Below are positions 26,101 to 33,300 of a DNA stretch of 64,000 nt, in pieces (position 1 is the stretch's first letter; each line of letters starts with the position of its first letter). Under the pieces are notes generated by a model. The model had not been told where the DNA came from, ran no database searches, and saw only the letters and a program-made list of their open reading frames with translations. A program made the position numbers and the translations under genes. This DNA comes from Himantopus leucocephalus. Its lineage: Eukaryota; Chordata; Aves; Charadriiformes; Recurvirostridae. The stretch lies in assembly GCA_003993805.1 (NCBI GenBank), contig RSEF01000019.1, positions 7,973,140 to 8,037,139 of the forward strand, given 5' to 3'.

Positions 26101-29100
26101 AAGTCCATTTTCAGAACAACTTTTACCCACTGGAGACCACTACATAGCTTAAATCTGTCTTCTGTCTGTATGGTTCCTTGTCCTGCCTTTTCTAGTTCTC
26201 AGTTTAAGTATCTCTGTTCCCAGTTTCAATCCACCATATTTATCCATTTACACATAATTTTTGGTATTAAACTACACGTACACAGTGCTAATCAATCTCT
26301 ACGACTCCTAGCCAAAAACAAGGACTCCAGCATTTCCTAGAAAAATACTTTAAAAGAAAGTTACAGAACAATATTAGCCCAGCTCCAAAGCAGAGCCTGC
26401 TCCACACTAGCCACCGTTTTCTATGATAAAAATCTGTCTGGCAACTGATTAGAGGAACAATAACAAAGAAACAGAAATAGCACAAGTTGGGGTGGGGGTT
26501 CAAAGTTTCAAAGTTTCCTTACCCCTCAGAATTGTGTATTCACAGAACAAACAGGATCACAAACTCGAAGCTTGCATTCACCACCTACCTCCAAGTCTGC
26601 TAGGTCCACACGGAACAGCCCTTTCACTCTACGCAGCACGACCGGCTGACTGTTATCCATGTTCACAGGAGTTTTAGCTGTTGCCCAACGCCATAAACAG
26701 TGCATTGTTACTACTATAATCTCTTCCAGAACTAAAGGATTTTACAAGCAGTCATTATTCTTGTTTTAAATATAGGTTTTCAAAGAAAGAAAGGAGCCCA
26801 GCAATTACAACAGCAAGAGCTTTCAAGCTTCACAATGTCTAGACCAAGTCACTGAGCAAAAATACTCTTCACTCTGGACTAGAGGAGTCAGCAGATATTC
26901 TAAATTAGAGCCGGTGCTCTATTTCTGACAGGAGAGCCTGGGAGCTTCTGTGCTTCCCTGCATGGCAGCTTTATTTGGGAGAGGAGTAGGGGGGAGAGAG
27001 GGGAGGGGAAGAGAGAGAGAGAAAAAGAGCATTGTTTCTCTAACCGCTGAGCTTAAAAACTGCTCGCAATTAGGCTGTTTTTCGAAGGTGTTATGTCACA
27101 GATTAGCAAAATCTTGAAATACTCCCTCCAGCAACACTAGAGATGCAAAGAGAATCAGAACCATTTAGAAAAGCAAAAAAACATGAACTCAGGTCTTTGT
27201 CCTGATCTGTCCCTGACAGGCAGTGGGCCACAGGAGAGCCCTTCACCTGCACACACCTCCCGTGTTGTACCCGACGTTTCTCAGAGGCGGCCAGGGAAGG
27301 GCTCTGTTGCAGCAGTCCTCTGAGATTCTACAGGTACTTGGCAACTTCTCCAACTAGTTTCAGGGCCTAAAAGTCTCAGAAAGAGAGGGCTACGTGCCTA
27401 ACATAAATACACTATTATAACGTTTGTAGGGTTTTCTTTCTCTCTCTAGCATTTTTTGGAAGCATTAAGAAGGAAACCCAGCATGACTATTTCAGTTTTG
27501 CATATGAGCTAACAGTATCTTAGAGATGGGAAGCCATTCCCCAGTGGATCTTGTACACCAGCTGCAGAATGAGGTATGGGACTCAACCGTCCCCATTTTC
27601 ATTGTCTGACCTACCCAGCCATCTCTTTAAGGCTCCCTAATCACCTCTTCTCTCCTCAGTCATGTCACAGTCAGTGTGCATAAAGCTAAGGGAAATCATT
27701 ATATATTTCTTAATAGCTAACCTATTAAAGCTCCTTCTGTCAGTGATTTCCATTTTGAAAGCATTCAGCTGAAATGTGGTTCACACGCTGTATAAAATCC
27801 AAGCAACAGCAGGAACGATCCCATGACACCTGTAACATTTCTGAAAGACAGCTCATCACAAACATCTGCCCTGCACTGTCTGCTGATGTCCATGCCACAA
27901 ACACCACCAGTGGCTGCACTATTTTCTAAGCAGTGAAATAACAGGACAAAAAAAAAAATCACTGCAAGAACAGAGCAACTGGTTTATTAGCCCAGCTACT
28001 TCCATTTGCCTACACTAAAGTAATTTTAGTGACCCAAATGGGTGTCGCAGTTCTCCTGTCCAGCTACTATAAATGCTACAGAAGCTGTTTGCAGCTGCAT
28101 GAAATGGATGCAGGACTTTTAAAAAATAACCATACCTTTGGAATCACAGAGGAATTTAAATGCTTTGTACACCCCTTATATTTCTGTCCCAGAGAACAGA
28201 AGGAACATAGTTCATTACACTGGTCATTGGTTGGGACGGGGTAGCAAGAGAGCACAAATAAAAATAATAAACAGCTGGAAAATGTTCTCTTCCTCCCTTA
28301 GACCAAAACTGAATTTGTTCACCCTTTTTAGTGACCACACATACGGAAGGGCAGACTCAACCCTCTTTGCTCTCTGAATTAGCAGCAGAATGTGGCAGAT
28401 TTGAACTGTCCCCACACATCCCCCTTCCTCCACCCCTTCTCTTCACCTCTTCCCTTCCCCCAGTTCCGTAGGCATCACAAAGGATTTAAAAAAGGGCTAC
28501 AAAGACATTCTTTTAGGCTCAGGCAATTCCAGTAACCTTAGAAACCAACAATAGTTGGGAGCCTGGCAGTTTGGCCACAGCAACAGGCTGCTTTTCTGTT
28601 CTCTCCATGTCACTGCTGCATGTTTAGCTTTGCTACCTAAAACCTGGCTGGGCTGGAAGGCAGTATCAGCATCACATTCAAAATAAGTAGTAGTAAATGA
28701 AAGGAACAACTCGGTCCTGAAGTCATCCTATTTCACCACAGTCTGGTCAGTTACATCAGGACCAAGCTGGAATAATTTCCATGAAAATTTGCTGCATTTT
28801 TCACTCAGGCAGGTTCCTGCTGAAGTCAAAGAAAATTTTTGCTTGTGCAAGGATCAGAGGAAACTGAAAGCGAACACTGTGATCTGGCCTGCAGAACCAA
28901 AACTGGGAAAAATAATGGAAAAAGCCTTTTCTGCTTTGTTTAGCCATCAGTGGACTAAGCTTTACTTATATTGCCATTAACATTACACTGAACTGAACTG
29001 TCCCCAGTACAGAACAGCATGGGGAAGCCATGCACAGCCCAGGTCCAAGTGAACAATCTGATGTTAGTGCACTGCAGTCCTGGAGTTCCCAATAACCACC

Positions 29101-30325
29101 TAAACACAGCTGGGATCTNCAAAAAAAAAAAAAAAAAAAGTGTCAGAGGCAGGAGTTGGGGGCCGTGGCTTATCTGGTCACTTCTGATTCCAGCAGAAGT
29201 GTCAGACTATTCTGTGCAGTAAAGAGGATTCCAGTGATTTGCATGTTAAGAATTAAACTGTAGAGATCAGAAGGAGCCATAGTCTGTGAGCATGAACAGC
29301 TGATGCTGGCCACCACACAGACCAGCACAGCAGAGTTATTAATTCCATTCTTTTACACTGATGCAATGCTCTTTGGTATCAGTTTGAACCAGAGACTATA
29401 CTCCTGGGTGGGTGGGTGGGTGTCTATAATATGAAAAAACCCTCTCTTGCTTCGGAGCAAAGACTCTCACCCAGTCAGAATTCATATCAAAATCCACCTG
29501 CCCATTACTGGGTTGCAGTCCTCTTGATTTTGTAGTCTGAGACCTGTGTGAGGCTACACAGTTTTACACCATCAGTCTGGGACAAACTAGCAAACTCTGA
29601 CCCCTTTTGCTAGTCTAAGTTTAGAGGGACACAGTGTTGTTGGCTATTTTTGGATCTTCTCTAATTTCTGTATGCTTTTAGAAATAAATAGGCTGTAACA
29701 ATTCCATTTTTGTCCATTTGTGGGATGTATCAGTGCACAGAATTGTAACTCTTGGTCCTTTTTTTGGCTAGTACTGGACACAGAATATAGTATGGTAAAG
29801 TATTATTATTATCTAAGTTAGTAAGTGATTAAGTTATGGCATCATTCTCAGACTCCGGAAGCAGAAGGAGAGGAGGTCCTGGTAATGGAGGACCTTTGTC
29901 TCATATCAACCAATAGTCGTGAGGCATTGCTTCAAATGCTATTAGAAGATCCGTACTAACTGTGGGAGGAGGACAAAGGGAAGGGAGTGTTTCAGCACTC
30001 CCATTGGGTGATCACTGCTTCTGGGAGAGAGGAAGCACCCTTTCCGCCAAAGGTCCCTCTGTGTACCCACACACTCCCACCCTGCCTGAAACTAACTTCA
30101 GGAAACTAACTTAAACCCAGCAGGCAGCTGGGAACGTCTGGAAAGGGTGGGAAGGTTCTGTGCTGAGGGTTGTCCTCCTCTTACCTGTACAACTTCTTTC
30201 CTCACATTGACAATGTCTAACCAGTCATTGAATCTTGGGTAGCTGTTGAGCTCTGCTGTCCTGTCATTCAGGGGCACGCTCAGCTTACACTGCCGTTGTC
30301 TGTGGATGTAGTCAATCAGTTTCAC
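2046..30325 (-). CDS. KSR1: KSR1, kinase suppressor of Ras 1 (18 internal coding exons; both ends of the CDS missing)
   Basis: This is a scaffold and pseudokinase that binds RAF, MEK and ERK at the plasma membrane and promotes RAF-dependent MEK phosphorylation. On the minus strand 18 exons join with consistent phases: 30325-30185, 18947-18800, 16628-16157, 15398-15394, 12408-12348, 11235-11152, 10570-10509, 10401-10295, 9991-9823, 8552-8511, 7553-7499, 6765-6720, 5723-5344, 4429-4333, 3571-3438, 2987-2856, 2666-2531, 2179-2046. Every intron is GT-AG. The 801 codons cover CC-SAM (about 1-96), Ser/Pro-rich CA2 (97-256), C1 domain (275-318), CA4 with FxFP (361-416), acidic linker (465-485) and pseudokinase (about 510-795). 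KSR hallmarks are Arg543 in place of the catalytic Lys (VAIR), HKD at 635-637, and DFG at 654-656. I call KSR1 rather than KSR2 because the linker, the P-loop GQGRWG and the LHSFVRD stretch follow KSR1. The N-terminal and final exons are not visible. Confidence 0.97.
2180..2530 (-). other. KSR1 intron, 351 bp
   Basis: GT-AG intron between the last two kinase exons seen. Nothing else is recognised. Short open frames here are chance or run in from the exons. Confidence 0.9.
2531..2666 (-). CDS. KSR1: KSR1 exon: pseudokinase C-lobe
   Basis: 136 nt, residues 712-757. It reads [20 protein letters not shown], then [20 protein letters not shown] and GKEVN. It covers the helix F-G part of the C-lobe. 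The acceptor is TTGATGTTGCAG and the donor AAT|GTAAGT. Confidence 0.98.
2856..2987 (-). CDS. KSR1: KSR1 exon: activation segment and APE region
   Basis: 132 nt, residues 668-712 with split codons. It reads [20 protein letters not shown], then [19 protein letters not shown] and IYAFG. The APE motif is LAPEIV. The exon is frame-neutral in length. The acceptor is TTGAACTCAG and the donor TTTGG|GTAAG. Confidence 0.97.
2988..3437 (-). other. KSR1 intron, 450 bp
   Basis: GT-AG intron inside the kinase domain. AT-rich; nothing else is recognised. Confidence 0.9.
3438..3571 (-). CDS. KSR1: KSR1 exon: catalytic-loop region (HKD, DFG)
   Basis: 134 nt, residues 624-668. It reads [19 protein letters not shown], then [20 protein letters not shown]. 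The catalytic loop has HKD (635-637) in place of HRD, and DFG is retained at 654-656, as in other KSR proteins. Together with VAIR this predicts very low or no phosphotransfer and a mainly allosteric role towards RAF and MEK. Confidence 0.98.
3572..4332 (-). other. KSR1 intron, 761 bp
   Basis: GT-AG intron. A homopolymer T run on the plus strand near 3600-3610 is the only low-complexity feature. Confidence 0.9.
4333..4429 (-). CDS. KSR1: KSR1 exon: pseudokinase hinge to helix E
   Basis: 97 nt. One base completes Ser591, then [20 protein letters not shown] and [12 protein letters not shown] (592-623). LHSFVRD separates KSR1 from KSR2, which has LYSVVRD as I recall. The acceptor is CTTTCCTGTAG and the donor AAG|GTAAGG. 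Confidence 0.98.
4430..5343 (-). other. KSR1 intron, 914 bp
   Basis: GT-AG intron, AT-rich towards 5090-5340. The 93-codon plus-strand frame at 4421-4702 overlaps the antisense of an exon and has no recognisable product. Confidence 0.9.
5344..5723 (-). CDS. KSR1: KSR1 exon: acidic linker and pseudokinase N-lobe
   Basis: 380 nt, residues 465-591. It starts [20 protein letters not shown], then [20 protein letters not shown], the N-lobe start shared with RAF kinases. The Gly-rich loop GQGRWG is at 524-529 (Val of the usual GxGxxGxV kept in KVYKG). The VAIK motif reads VAIR, with Arg543 replacing the ATP-anchoring Lys, the defining KSR change. The helix C region [20 protein letters not shown] and [12 protein letters not shown] follow, including the dimer-interface-like RQTRHEN. 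The acceptor is TTTGTGAACAG and the donor ACCAG|GTAAGG. Confidence 0.98.
5724..6719 (-). other. KSR1 intron, 996 bp
   Basis: GT-AG intron between the linker exon and the N-lobe exon. Nothing else is recognised. Confidence 0.9.
6720..6765 (-). CDS. KSR1: KSR1 exon: linker between CA4 and CA5, part 2
   Basis: 46 nt, completing Asn449 and then [15 protein letters not shown] (450-464). The acceptor is TCTTGTTAG and the donor GAG|GTAGGT. It is acidic and leads into the acidic stretch of the next exon. The 46-nt length would shift the frame if skipped. Confidence 0.9.
6766..7498 (-). other. KSR1 intron, 733 bp
   Basis: GT-AG intron. No repeat or open frame of note. Confidence 0.88.
7499..7553 (-). 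CDS. KSR1: KSR1 exon: linker between CA4 and CA5, part 1
   Basis: 55 nt, residues 431-449 with split codons. It reads [17 protein letters not shown]. The region is low in conservation and presumably disordered. The acceptor is CTTTCCCAG. The donor is ACTAA|GTAAGTAA; the two bases AA join T of the next exon to give Asn449. Its length is not a multiple of three, so it cannot be skipped alone. Confidence 0.9.
7554..8510 (-). other. KSR1 intron, 957 bp
   Basis: GT-AG intron downstream of the 42-nt cassette exon. No repeat or conserved frame is recognised. Confidence 0.88.
8511..8552 (-). CDS. KSR1: KSR1 42-nt cassette exon (14 residues)
   Basis: Phase 1 at both ends, so inclusion adds 14 residues, [14 protein letters not shown], with Glu of EIPSP following; skipping joins FNFP directly to EIPSP. 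Human KSR1 has [14 protein letters not shown] here, from memory. The donor CCCAG|GTGAGTT is good. The acceptor is poor: the six bases before the AG-adjacent exon start are A-rich, and the T12 tract (complement of 8574-8585) lies 21-32 bases upstream. This fits a regulated exon and the 14-residue insertion described for brain isoform B-KSR1. Confidence 0.92.
8553..9822 (-). other. KSR1 intron, 1270 bp, upstream of the cassette exon
   Basis: Contains T12A8 on the minus strand (complement of 8566-8585) just upstream of the weak acceptor of the 42-nt exon, and a 75-codon minus-strand open frame at 9219-9446 described separately. Confidence 0.88.
9219..9446 (-). other. 75-codon intronic open frame, function unknown
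   Basis: The ATG-initiated frame starts [20 protein letters not shown] and ends [16 protein letters not shown]. An in-frame TAA lies just upstream of the ATG, and an AATAAA hexamer (complement of 9204-9209) lies 10 bases after the stop. I do not recognise the product. It sits in a KSR1 intron in the sense orientation. It could be a chance frame, a decayed retrocopy or part of an alternative terminal exon. A good-looking acceptor (GTTTGGTCACCAG) lies just upstream, but joining it to the preceding KSR1 exon uses a different frame that stops after ten residues. Confidence 0.15.
9823..9991 (-). CDS. KSR1: KSR1 exon: Ser/Thr/Pro-rich CA4 with FxFP ERK-docking motif
   Basis: 169 nt, residues 361-416 plus one base. 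After [20 protein letters not shown] comes a Ser/Pro run ([21 protein letters not shown]), ending [12 protein letters not shown] at 413-416 is the DEF-type docking site that binds activated ERK in KSR1. Its last Pro abuts the donor (CCA G|GTAAAC), so the next residue is Ala or Glu depending on whether the 42-nt exon is included. Confidence 0.96.
9992..10294 (-). other. KSR1 intron, 303 bp
   Basis: GT-AG intron with the weak donor GTACAC at 10294-10289. Nothing else is recognised. Confidence 0.9.
10295..10401 (-). CDS. KSR1: KSR1 exon: start of CA4
   Basis: 107 nt, residues 325-360. It begins [18 protein letters not shown] and ends [18 protein letters not shown] is the conserved basic/phospho-Ser segment after the C1 domain. 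The donor AAG|GTACAC is a poor match to consensus, so this splice may be sensitive to regulation. Confidence 0.95.
10509..10570 (-). CDS. KSR1: KSR1 exon: C1 domain, second half
   Basis: 62 nt, residues 305-324 with split codons at each end. [14 protein letters not shown] supplies His308, Cys311 and Cys318 and completes the zinc-binding set. RISFLP follows. The acceptor is TCTCTTTCAG and the donor CCCA|GTAAGTAA. Confidence 0.96.
10571..11151 (-). other. KSR1 intron, 581 bp
   Basis: GT-AG intron splitting the C1 domain. Nothing else is recognised. Confidence 0.9.
11152..11235 (-). CDS. KSR1: KSR1 exon: C1 domain, first half
   Basis: 84 nt, residues 276-304. It reads [19 protein letters not shown] and then FGVKCKYC, supplying Cys287, Cys290, Cys300 and Cys303 of the atypical C1 zinc finger (H-X11-C-X2-C-X9-C-X2-C). 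In KSR1 this domain is needed for membrane recruitment after Ras activation. The donor is TGCAG|GTGAGG. Confidence 0.96.
11236..12347 (-). other. KSR1 intron, 1112 bp
   Basis: GT-AG intron. A G/T-rich patch near 11815-11840 (GGTGGGTGGGTGGTGGTGGG) is the only notable composition. Overlapping plus-strand frames at 11345-12166 have no recognisable product. Confidence 0.88.
12348..12408 (-). CDS. KSR1: KSR1 exon: lead-in to C1 domain
   Basis: 61 nt. Two bases complete Glu256, then [19 protein letters not shown] (257-275), then AG of split Arg276. His275 is the first zinc ligand of the C1 domain. The acceptor is TTCTCCATCAG and the donor CACAG|GTAAGC. Translating this exon in the phase left by the CA2 exon without the microexon gives an unrelated peptide, which is the main reason for placing the 5-nt exon. 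Confidence 0.95.
12790..12915 (-). repeat. MIR-like ancient SINE fragment (reverse orientation)
   Basis: It starts CCATTTTATAGACAGGGCC and continues with GATCACTTAGCTAGCTGATA, then GTGCAGAAAGGGAGACCTAG and CAGTCCAGCGCTCCAATGC. This order matches the reverse complement of the MIR/CORE-SINE consensus (CCATTTTACAGATGAGG, then GTCACACAGCTAGTAAGTG, then the GCAGAGCC..ACCCAGG region). It is strongly diverged, as expected of an ancient amniote element. Boundaries are approximate. Confidence 0.55.
13742..14845 (+). mobile_element. CR1 LINE retrotransposon, 5'-truncated, antisense to KSR1
   Basis: A non-LTR retrotransposon 3' end. The plus-strand frame 13746-14315 keeps reverse-transcriptase motifs: SGVPQGSV (motif before the active site) and FADDAKLSG (the xxDD active site), then the LDNLLEWA region typical of CR1. 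Coding similarity continues in another frame at 14264-14545 ([30 protein letters not shown] sequence), so the ORF is broken by a frameshift near 14260. The 3' UTR contains the typical GAACTAGATGATCTTCAAGG and CCCTTCCAACCC signals and ends with two copies of ATTCTATGAT. The 5' end is lost inside the RT domain, so the copy is dead. CR1 is the dominant LINE of bird genomes. Confidence 0.95.
14828..14845 (+). repeat. CR1 3'-terminal octamer-type tail repeat
   Basis: Two tandem ATTCTATGAT units mark the 3' end of the element. CR1 ends in such short repeats rather than in poly-A. The host sequence resumes at AGCTAATAC. Confidence 0.93.
15394..15398 (-). CDS. KSR1: KSR1 5-nt microexon (GTTTG)
   Basis: The upstream exon ends with AA (phase 2) and the downstream exon begins AA-CTC-TCC, needing one preceding base, so five (or 5+3n) bases are missing. 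On the minus strand a long pyrimidine tract (complement of about 15401-15436, only a few purines) ends in CTCTCTAG, followed by GTTTG and then the strong donor GTAAGAGA. Inserting GTTTG gives AAG-TTT-GAA-CTC = Lys-Phe-Glu-Leu. From memory, mammalian KSR1 has KFEL (mouse) or RFDL (human) at exactly this place. Splice signals, phase and protein all agree. I saw no other suitably placed AG-5nt-GT giving this peptide, but I did not search exhaustively. Confidence 0.88.
15399..16156 (-). other. KSR1 intron, 758 bp, upstream of the microexon
   Basis: Donor GTAAGC at 16156; acceptor CTCTCTAG at 15399. The last 36 bases are almost all pyrimidine on the sense strand, an unusually strong tract that suits recognition of a 5-nt exon by intron-bound factors. 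Confidence 0.88.
15401..15436 (-). promoter_or_regulatory. Extended polypyrimidine tract before the 5-nt microexon
   Basis: On the minus strand this reads as runs of T and C (TTTCTTCTTTCTTTTTTTCT near the exon) up to the TAG acceptor. PTB/SRRM4/U2AF-type regulation of microexons depends on such tracts; which factor acts here is not visible. Confidence 0.7.
16157..16628 (-). CDS. KSR1: KSR1 large CA2 exon with 14-3-3 sites
   Basis: 472 nt, from split codon 97 to split codon 254. This is the Ser/Thr/Pro-rich, mostly disordered CA2 region. Visible motifs are RSVSVS (147-152), matching the mammalian Ser297-type 14-3-3 site; proline-rich KPPRTPPPP (211-219), the CA2 core; and TRSKSHES (234-241), matching the Ser392-type 14-3-3 site phosphorylated by C-TAK1 in mammals. 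Minimal TP and SP sites such as LTPRTPHS suit MAPK feedback phosphorylation. An FSFP tetrapeptide lies at 177-180, where the human protein as I recall it has none. The donor is ATAAA|GTAAGC, leaving AA of a Lys codon that only the 5-nt microexon completes. Confidence 0.96.
16629..18799 (-). other. KSR1 intron, 2171 bp
   Basis: GT-AG intron with the weak donor GTACAG. No repeat family is recognised. Short open frames at 17197-18029 have no recognisable product. Confidence 0.87.
18800..18947 (-). CDS. KSR1: KSR1 exon: CC-SAM region, second part
   Basis: 148 nt, residues 48-96 plus one base. It begins [19 protein letters not shown] and ends CLRKVTES, continuing the helical SAM-like fold. The acceptor is TTTTTCTGCAG. 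The donor G|GTACAG is a weak match to consensus. The split codon (G|CT, Ala97) completes correctly in the 16628 exon. Human KSR1 has [18 protein letters not shown] at this place, from memory. Confidence 0.96.
23105..23123 (+). repeat. G-rich run
   Basis: G7-C-G6-AC-GGG on the plus strand: low complexity, with three uninterrupted G runs able to contribute to a quadruplex. Confidence 0.8.
26988..27029 (+). repeat. 42-nt pure purine tract (GA-rich)
   Basis: An uninterrupted A/G run with GGGGGG, GAGAGAG and GGGAGGGG blocks, ending in a (GA)n stretch. It is a low-complexity polypurine segment; the transcribed KSR1 strand sense is polypyrimidine. Confidence 0.85.
29121..29139 (+). repeat. Poly-A run with adjacent ambiguous base
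   Basis: A19 preceded by an N at 29119, which points to unresolved homopolymer sequencing. It is not preceded by a recognisable SINE or LINE body. Confidence 0.85.
29406..29420 (+). repeat. (GGGT)4 G-quadruplex motif
   Basis: Four GGG runs separated by single T residues. This is a canonical G4 motif with 1-nt loops, on the strand that is template for KSR1 transcription. Confidence 0.9.
30185..30325 (-). CDS. KSR1: KSR1 exon: CC-SAM (CA1) region, first part in window
   Basis: 141 nt, 47 codons, phase 0 at both ends. It reads from [17 protein letters not shown] to VRKEVVQ and includes the KSR1 signature [12 protein letters not shown]. This is the part of the coiled-coil/SAM-like CA1 region used for membrane targeting and RAF binding. 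The acceptor is a CAG before GTGAAACTG and the donor is CAG|GTAAGAG. Because both boundaries are phase 0, skipping would keep the frame. The preceding coding exon is not found anywhere in 30326-64000. Confidence 0.95.
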
Positions 30326-33300
30326 CTGTTGGGATCCAGAAATAAAACAGTTAAGTTCTTTGGGATATGCTGTCATCACCCTGGGCAATGTCTGTACAGT
30401 ACCTAGCCAAAGGGGATGCTGGTTTGTGAGAGGGGCTCTTTCATGATATAAAAATTACATACTTCTCTAAACCCTTACCAACAAAAGTTTTGTGCAGAGG
30501 CTGGGTGTCATGCCAAAATACAAAAGGGCGTCCAAACCATTTGAAACAATTAATCACATTCAGTTTAAAGGCACAGCACATGTACATGCAAACACATTCT
30601 GGATGCTGTGGGTATTGCTAGTCTAACCTGCAGGACTATCTGCCCACCCATCCATTGCTCCCGTATGTTTGTTACAGTCTCTTAAATCTGGCCTTCATTT
30701 GGGCTAGAAGATCAGTAAGGCAGGAATAGCCAAAGTACCCAAAGACCCTGAGGCCTGTTATCTGATGGGCATTTCTATTACAAAACCAACATGAAAAACA
30801 ATGATCTTAAAAGAACAAAAACTCAGGCAGTTGGACTAGATCTATTTATGTACATCTTCTATTCTATTCTAAAGTTTTATTCCAAAGCTTTTATCACCTG
30901 ACCATCTCATGCCCAATGCACTACACAGAAACCTTCACTTCAGACACAGAAAAATAAAATGGCAAGAAGGAATATTATTTGTGCCTTATGTTTGCTTATC
31001 AAAAAGAAAATACTCTCAAAAGATTTCTCACTATGTCACACATTCCTATGGGGCAGACTTAAGCTTCAAAACCTTCCTAACAAAACAATGCCTCAAAGCA
31101 AGTTAGCTGATCCATGATTTATAAACTAAAACATGTTCTTAGTCAACAAATTTTAGCATCTGGGACAAGAACAGACTACAAACGAAAAGGAAAAAATAAA
31201 CGTGGGTTCTTCGACCACTATAATACCTCTCCTCCTAAGTTTCTGCTCAAACTATTTTTGGTCTATGTATCTGAATGATGCTGTACATCACTTGTATGCA
31301 CAATTTCAGTTATACCTGGGAAAGAGAACTAGATCATCTCCTCCTTCTGCAGATAAAGACTATGTGAGATATTGTAGTGAAAAAAGATACCGCATTTGAT
31401 CTCAACTGAATGACTCCCGTATGGAGCATAATGCTTTTGGCCTGCTCGTCAGTTTGGAAGAGCTACTACTTTGTAGTAACTGTCCTAGAACAAATGAAAA
31501 TTCTTCAATAAATGGGAATGACTTGTTTTATTGAAAGGGGGAAATTCTTTCTCCCTCCGCCTTGTTTACTGTGACCCAGTCTTGCAAATGTATAATCATG
31601 AGGTTAATCCATGTGCTCTCACACACAACCCTGTTAAATAAGCAAGGCTCTGCAGGGGATGACAACAGAACATGCACAGAAACACAGTTAACTATAAACA
31701 AGCACTGCGCCAGAGGACCTGTACTTGCACAGGGGAACTACACTCTGCTAAGTTATTACATTGCTAATACTATTCTTTAAAAATGGCTGATGAGACCATG
31801 TTTCTAGTTACAGTCACAATTTCTTGGGACTCAAGCCATCATGGGCCTCAGCTTTTGCATATGGCCAAAGACTGGTAGTCAAGAGTAAGAAAAGCCCTGA
31901 AAGCCATCCTTGGGATGGCAACAGACTGCAGCAACACTGGACTGAAGAGACCCCACTTCAGTGGTGGAACCCAGCACATCCAGCTGGATGTTTGTGGCTG
32001 CAACTTCAAAACTAAGGTAGTTACAGGGGAATGGAGGAGGTGTATAGATCCCTTGCACTGTGGCTGCAGCTGAAGTCAGTGGACGCCAAGTGGCGGCAGC
32101 AGCCCCCAGCCAAAACGCTACACTGGACATTTCTTGGAGGTCAGCTGGGTTCTAGCAGCAGAACCACCAGTTGTGTGTAGTGAAGAAACCCAGCGGCTGT
32201 TGATAAGGCATTTCCACCTTGTGCTTTCCTGTAAGGTTAGCTGAAGGTTTTGTTTTATGAGCAATCTGACTCCTCACAACTAGCAGGTATAACAACAAGG
32301 TTTGTCTCTGCCCACACACTTCTGAATTCAGACAGCAGTGTCATGAAGTTTGAGATTTAGCAAAAAGTGGGTTAATCCAACCAAAAGTGATTCAAACTCT
32401 TCATGCAATGAATGCAGAAATGCAGAGCAGTGCCACTCTTAGGAGAGGCAGTTGTGCAATAAAAGGACTGCCATGTCCTGGAAGACTCAGCCATCCCTTT
32501 GCATTTACACTCTGACCACCCAGCTGAAACCAGAGGAACCTTTTAACCATAACTTCCTAACATGGCTTTGGAGCATAAGACCTAAAAGAAATTACCTTGG
32601 AAATCCCACTCAATCGTTCTCAGTCTCAGTACCTCTTTTTATAAAAAGGGGATGATAGCACTTCCTTTTTTCCACCCTTTGTCTGCTCTCTCTAGTCAGA
32701 CCCCACGCTGCAGCGCAGGGCAGGGGAGGGCCCTGCAGGCAGTGAGGGTCCTGCCAAAGCCAGCTGGGCTCCGAAGGGGCTGGCGAAGGGCTCAGCAGAG
32801 GTCTGGGCACCACCGACAGCCACGCTCCTGCGCCTGTACTCTGTGCCAATTAGAGAGAAGTCAGCTCGCTCCCTCAGCATAGTGCCATATGCTAGTGTGA
32901 CTGTGTGACTTTTAAACACTGCTGCAGCTTGTTCTGCCTGTACCCGTACTCTTACACTTGCTGTCAGCTGTACTCTCCTACACAGTTGCAACCTTCACTT
33001 GCACACACACCGAAATTAAGATGTCTCTGGAGTATGTGTGCTCTGTTCCTTCAGAATTACCTCAGCACAGGCAAGGGGCACATACGATGCCACTGGCTGG
33101 CTTAGTCATGACCTTTGGCTTTCTTACTGTCACACGTATTTTCCTGCAGCGGCCTATCCAGCGAGCTCTCCTGTTCACAGTCAGGTCAGAAATGAGCTTA
33201 GAGATGCCGTTCCAAGTATTTTCCTGCTAAGTGCTTGGTTTGATTTTTTTCTGCTTCTCGTTGTACTTTTTCCCTGCCTCATGGCTTGGCTTTATATCCT

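Larger units (their letters stand above)
18948..30184 (-). other. KSR1 intron, about 11.2 kb
   Basis: Between the two CC-SAM exons. It contains homopolymer A on the plus strand (23671-23685 and 29121-29139, the latter next to a single N at 29119), G-rich patches (23105-23123, 29406-29420) and a 42-nt purine tract (26988-27029). The longest open frame (23395-23913) lacks an ATG start and any recognisable domain. No second gene or RNA gene was identified. Confidence 0.85.
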
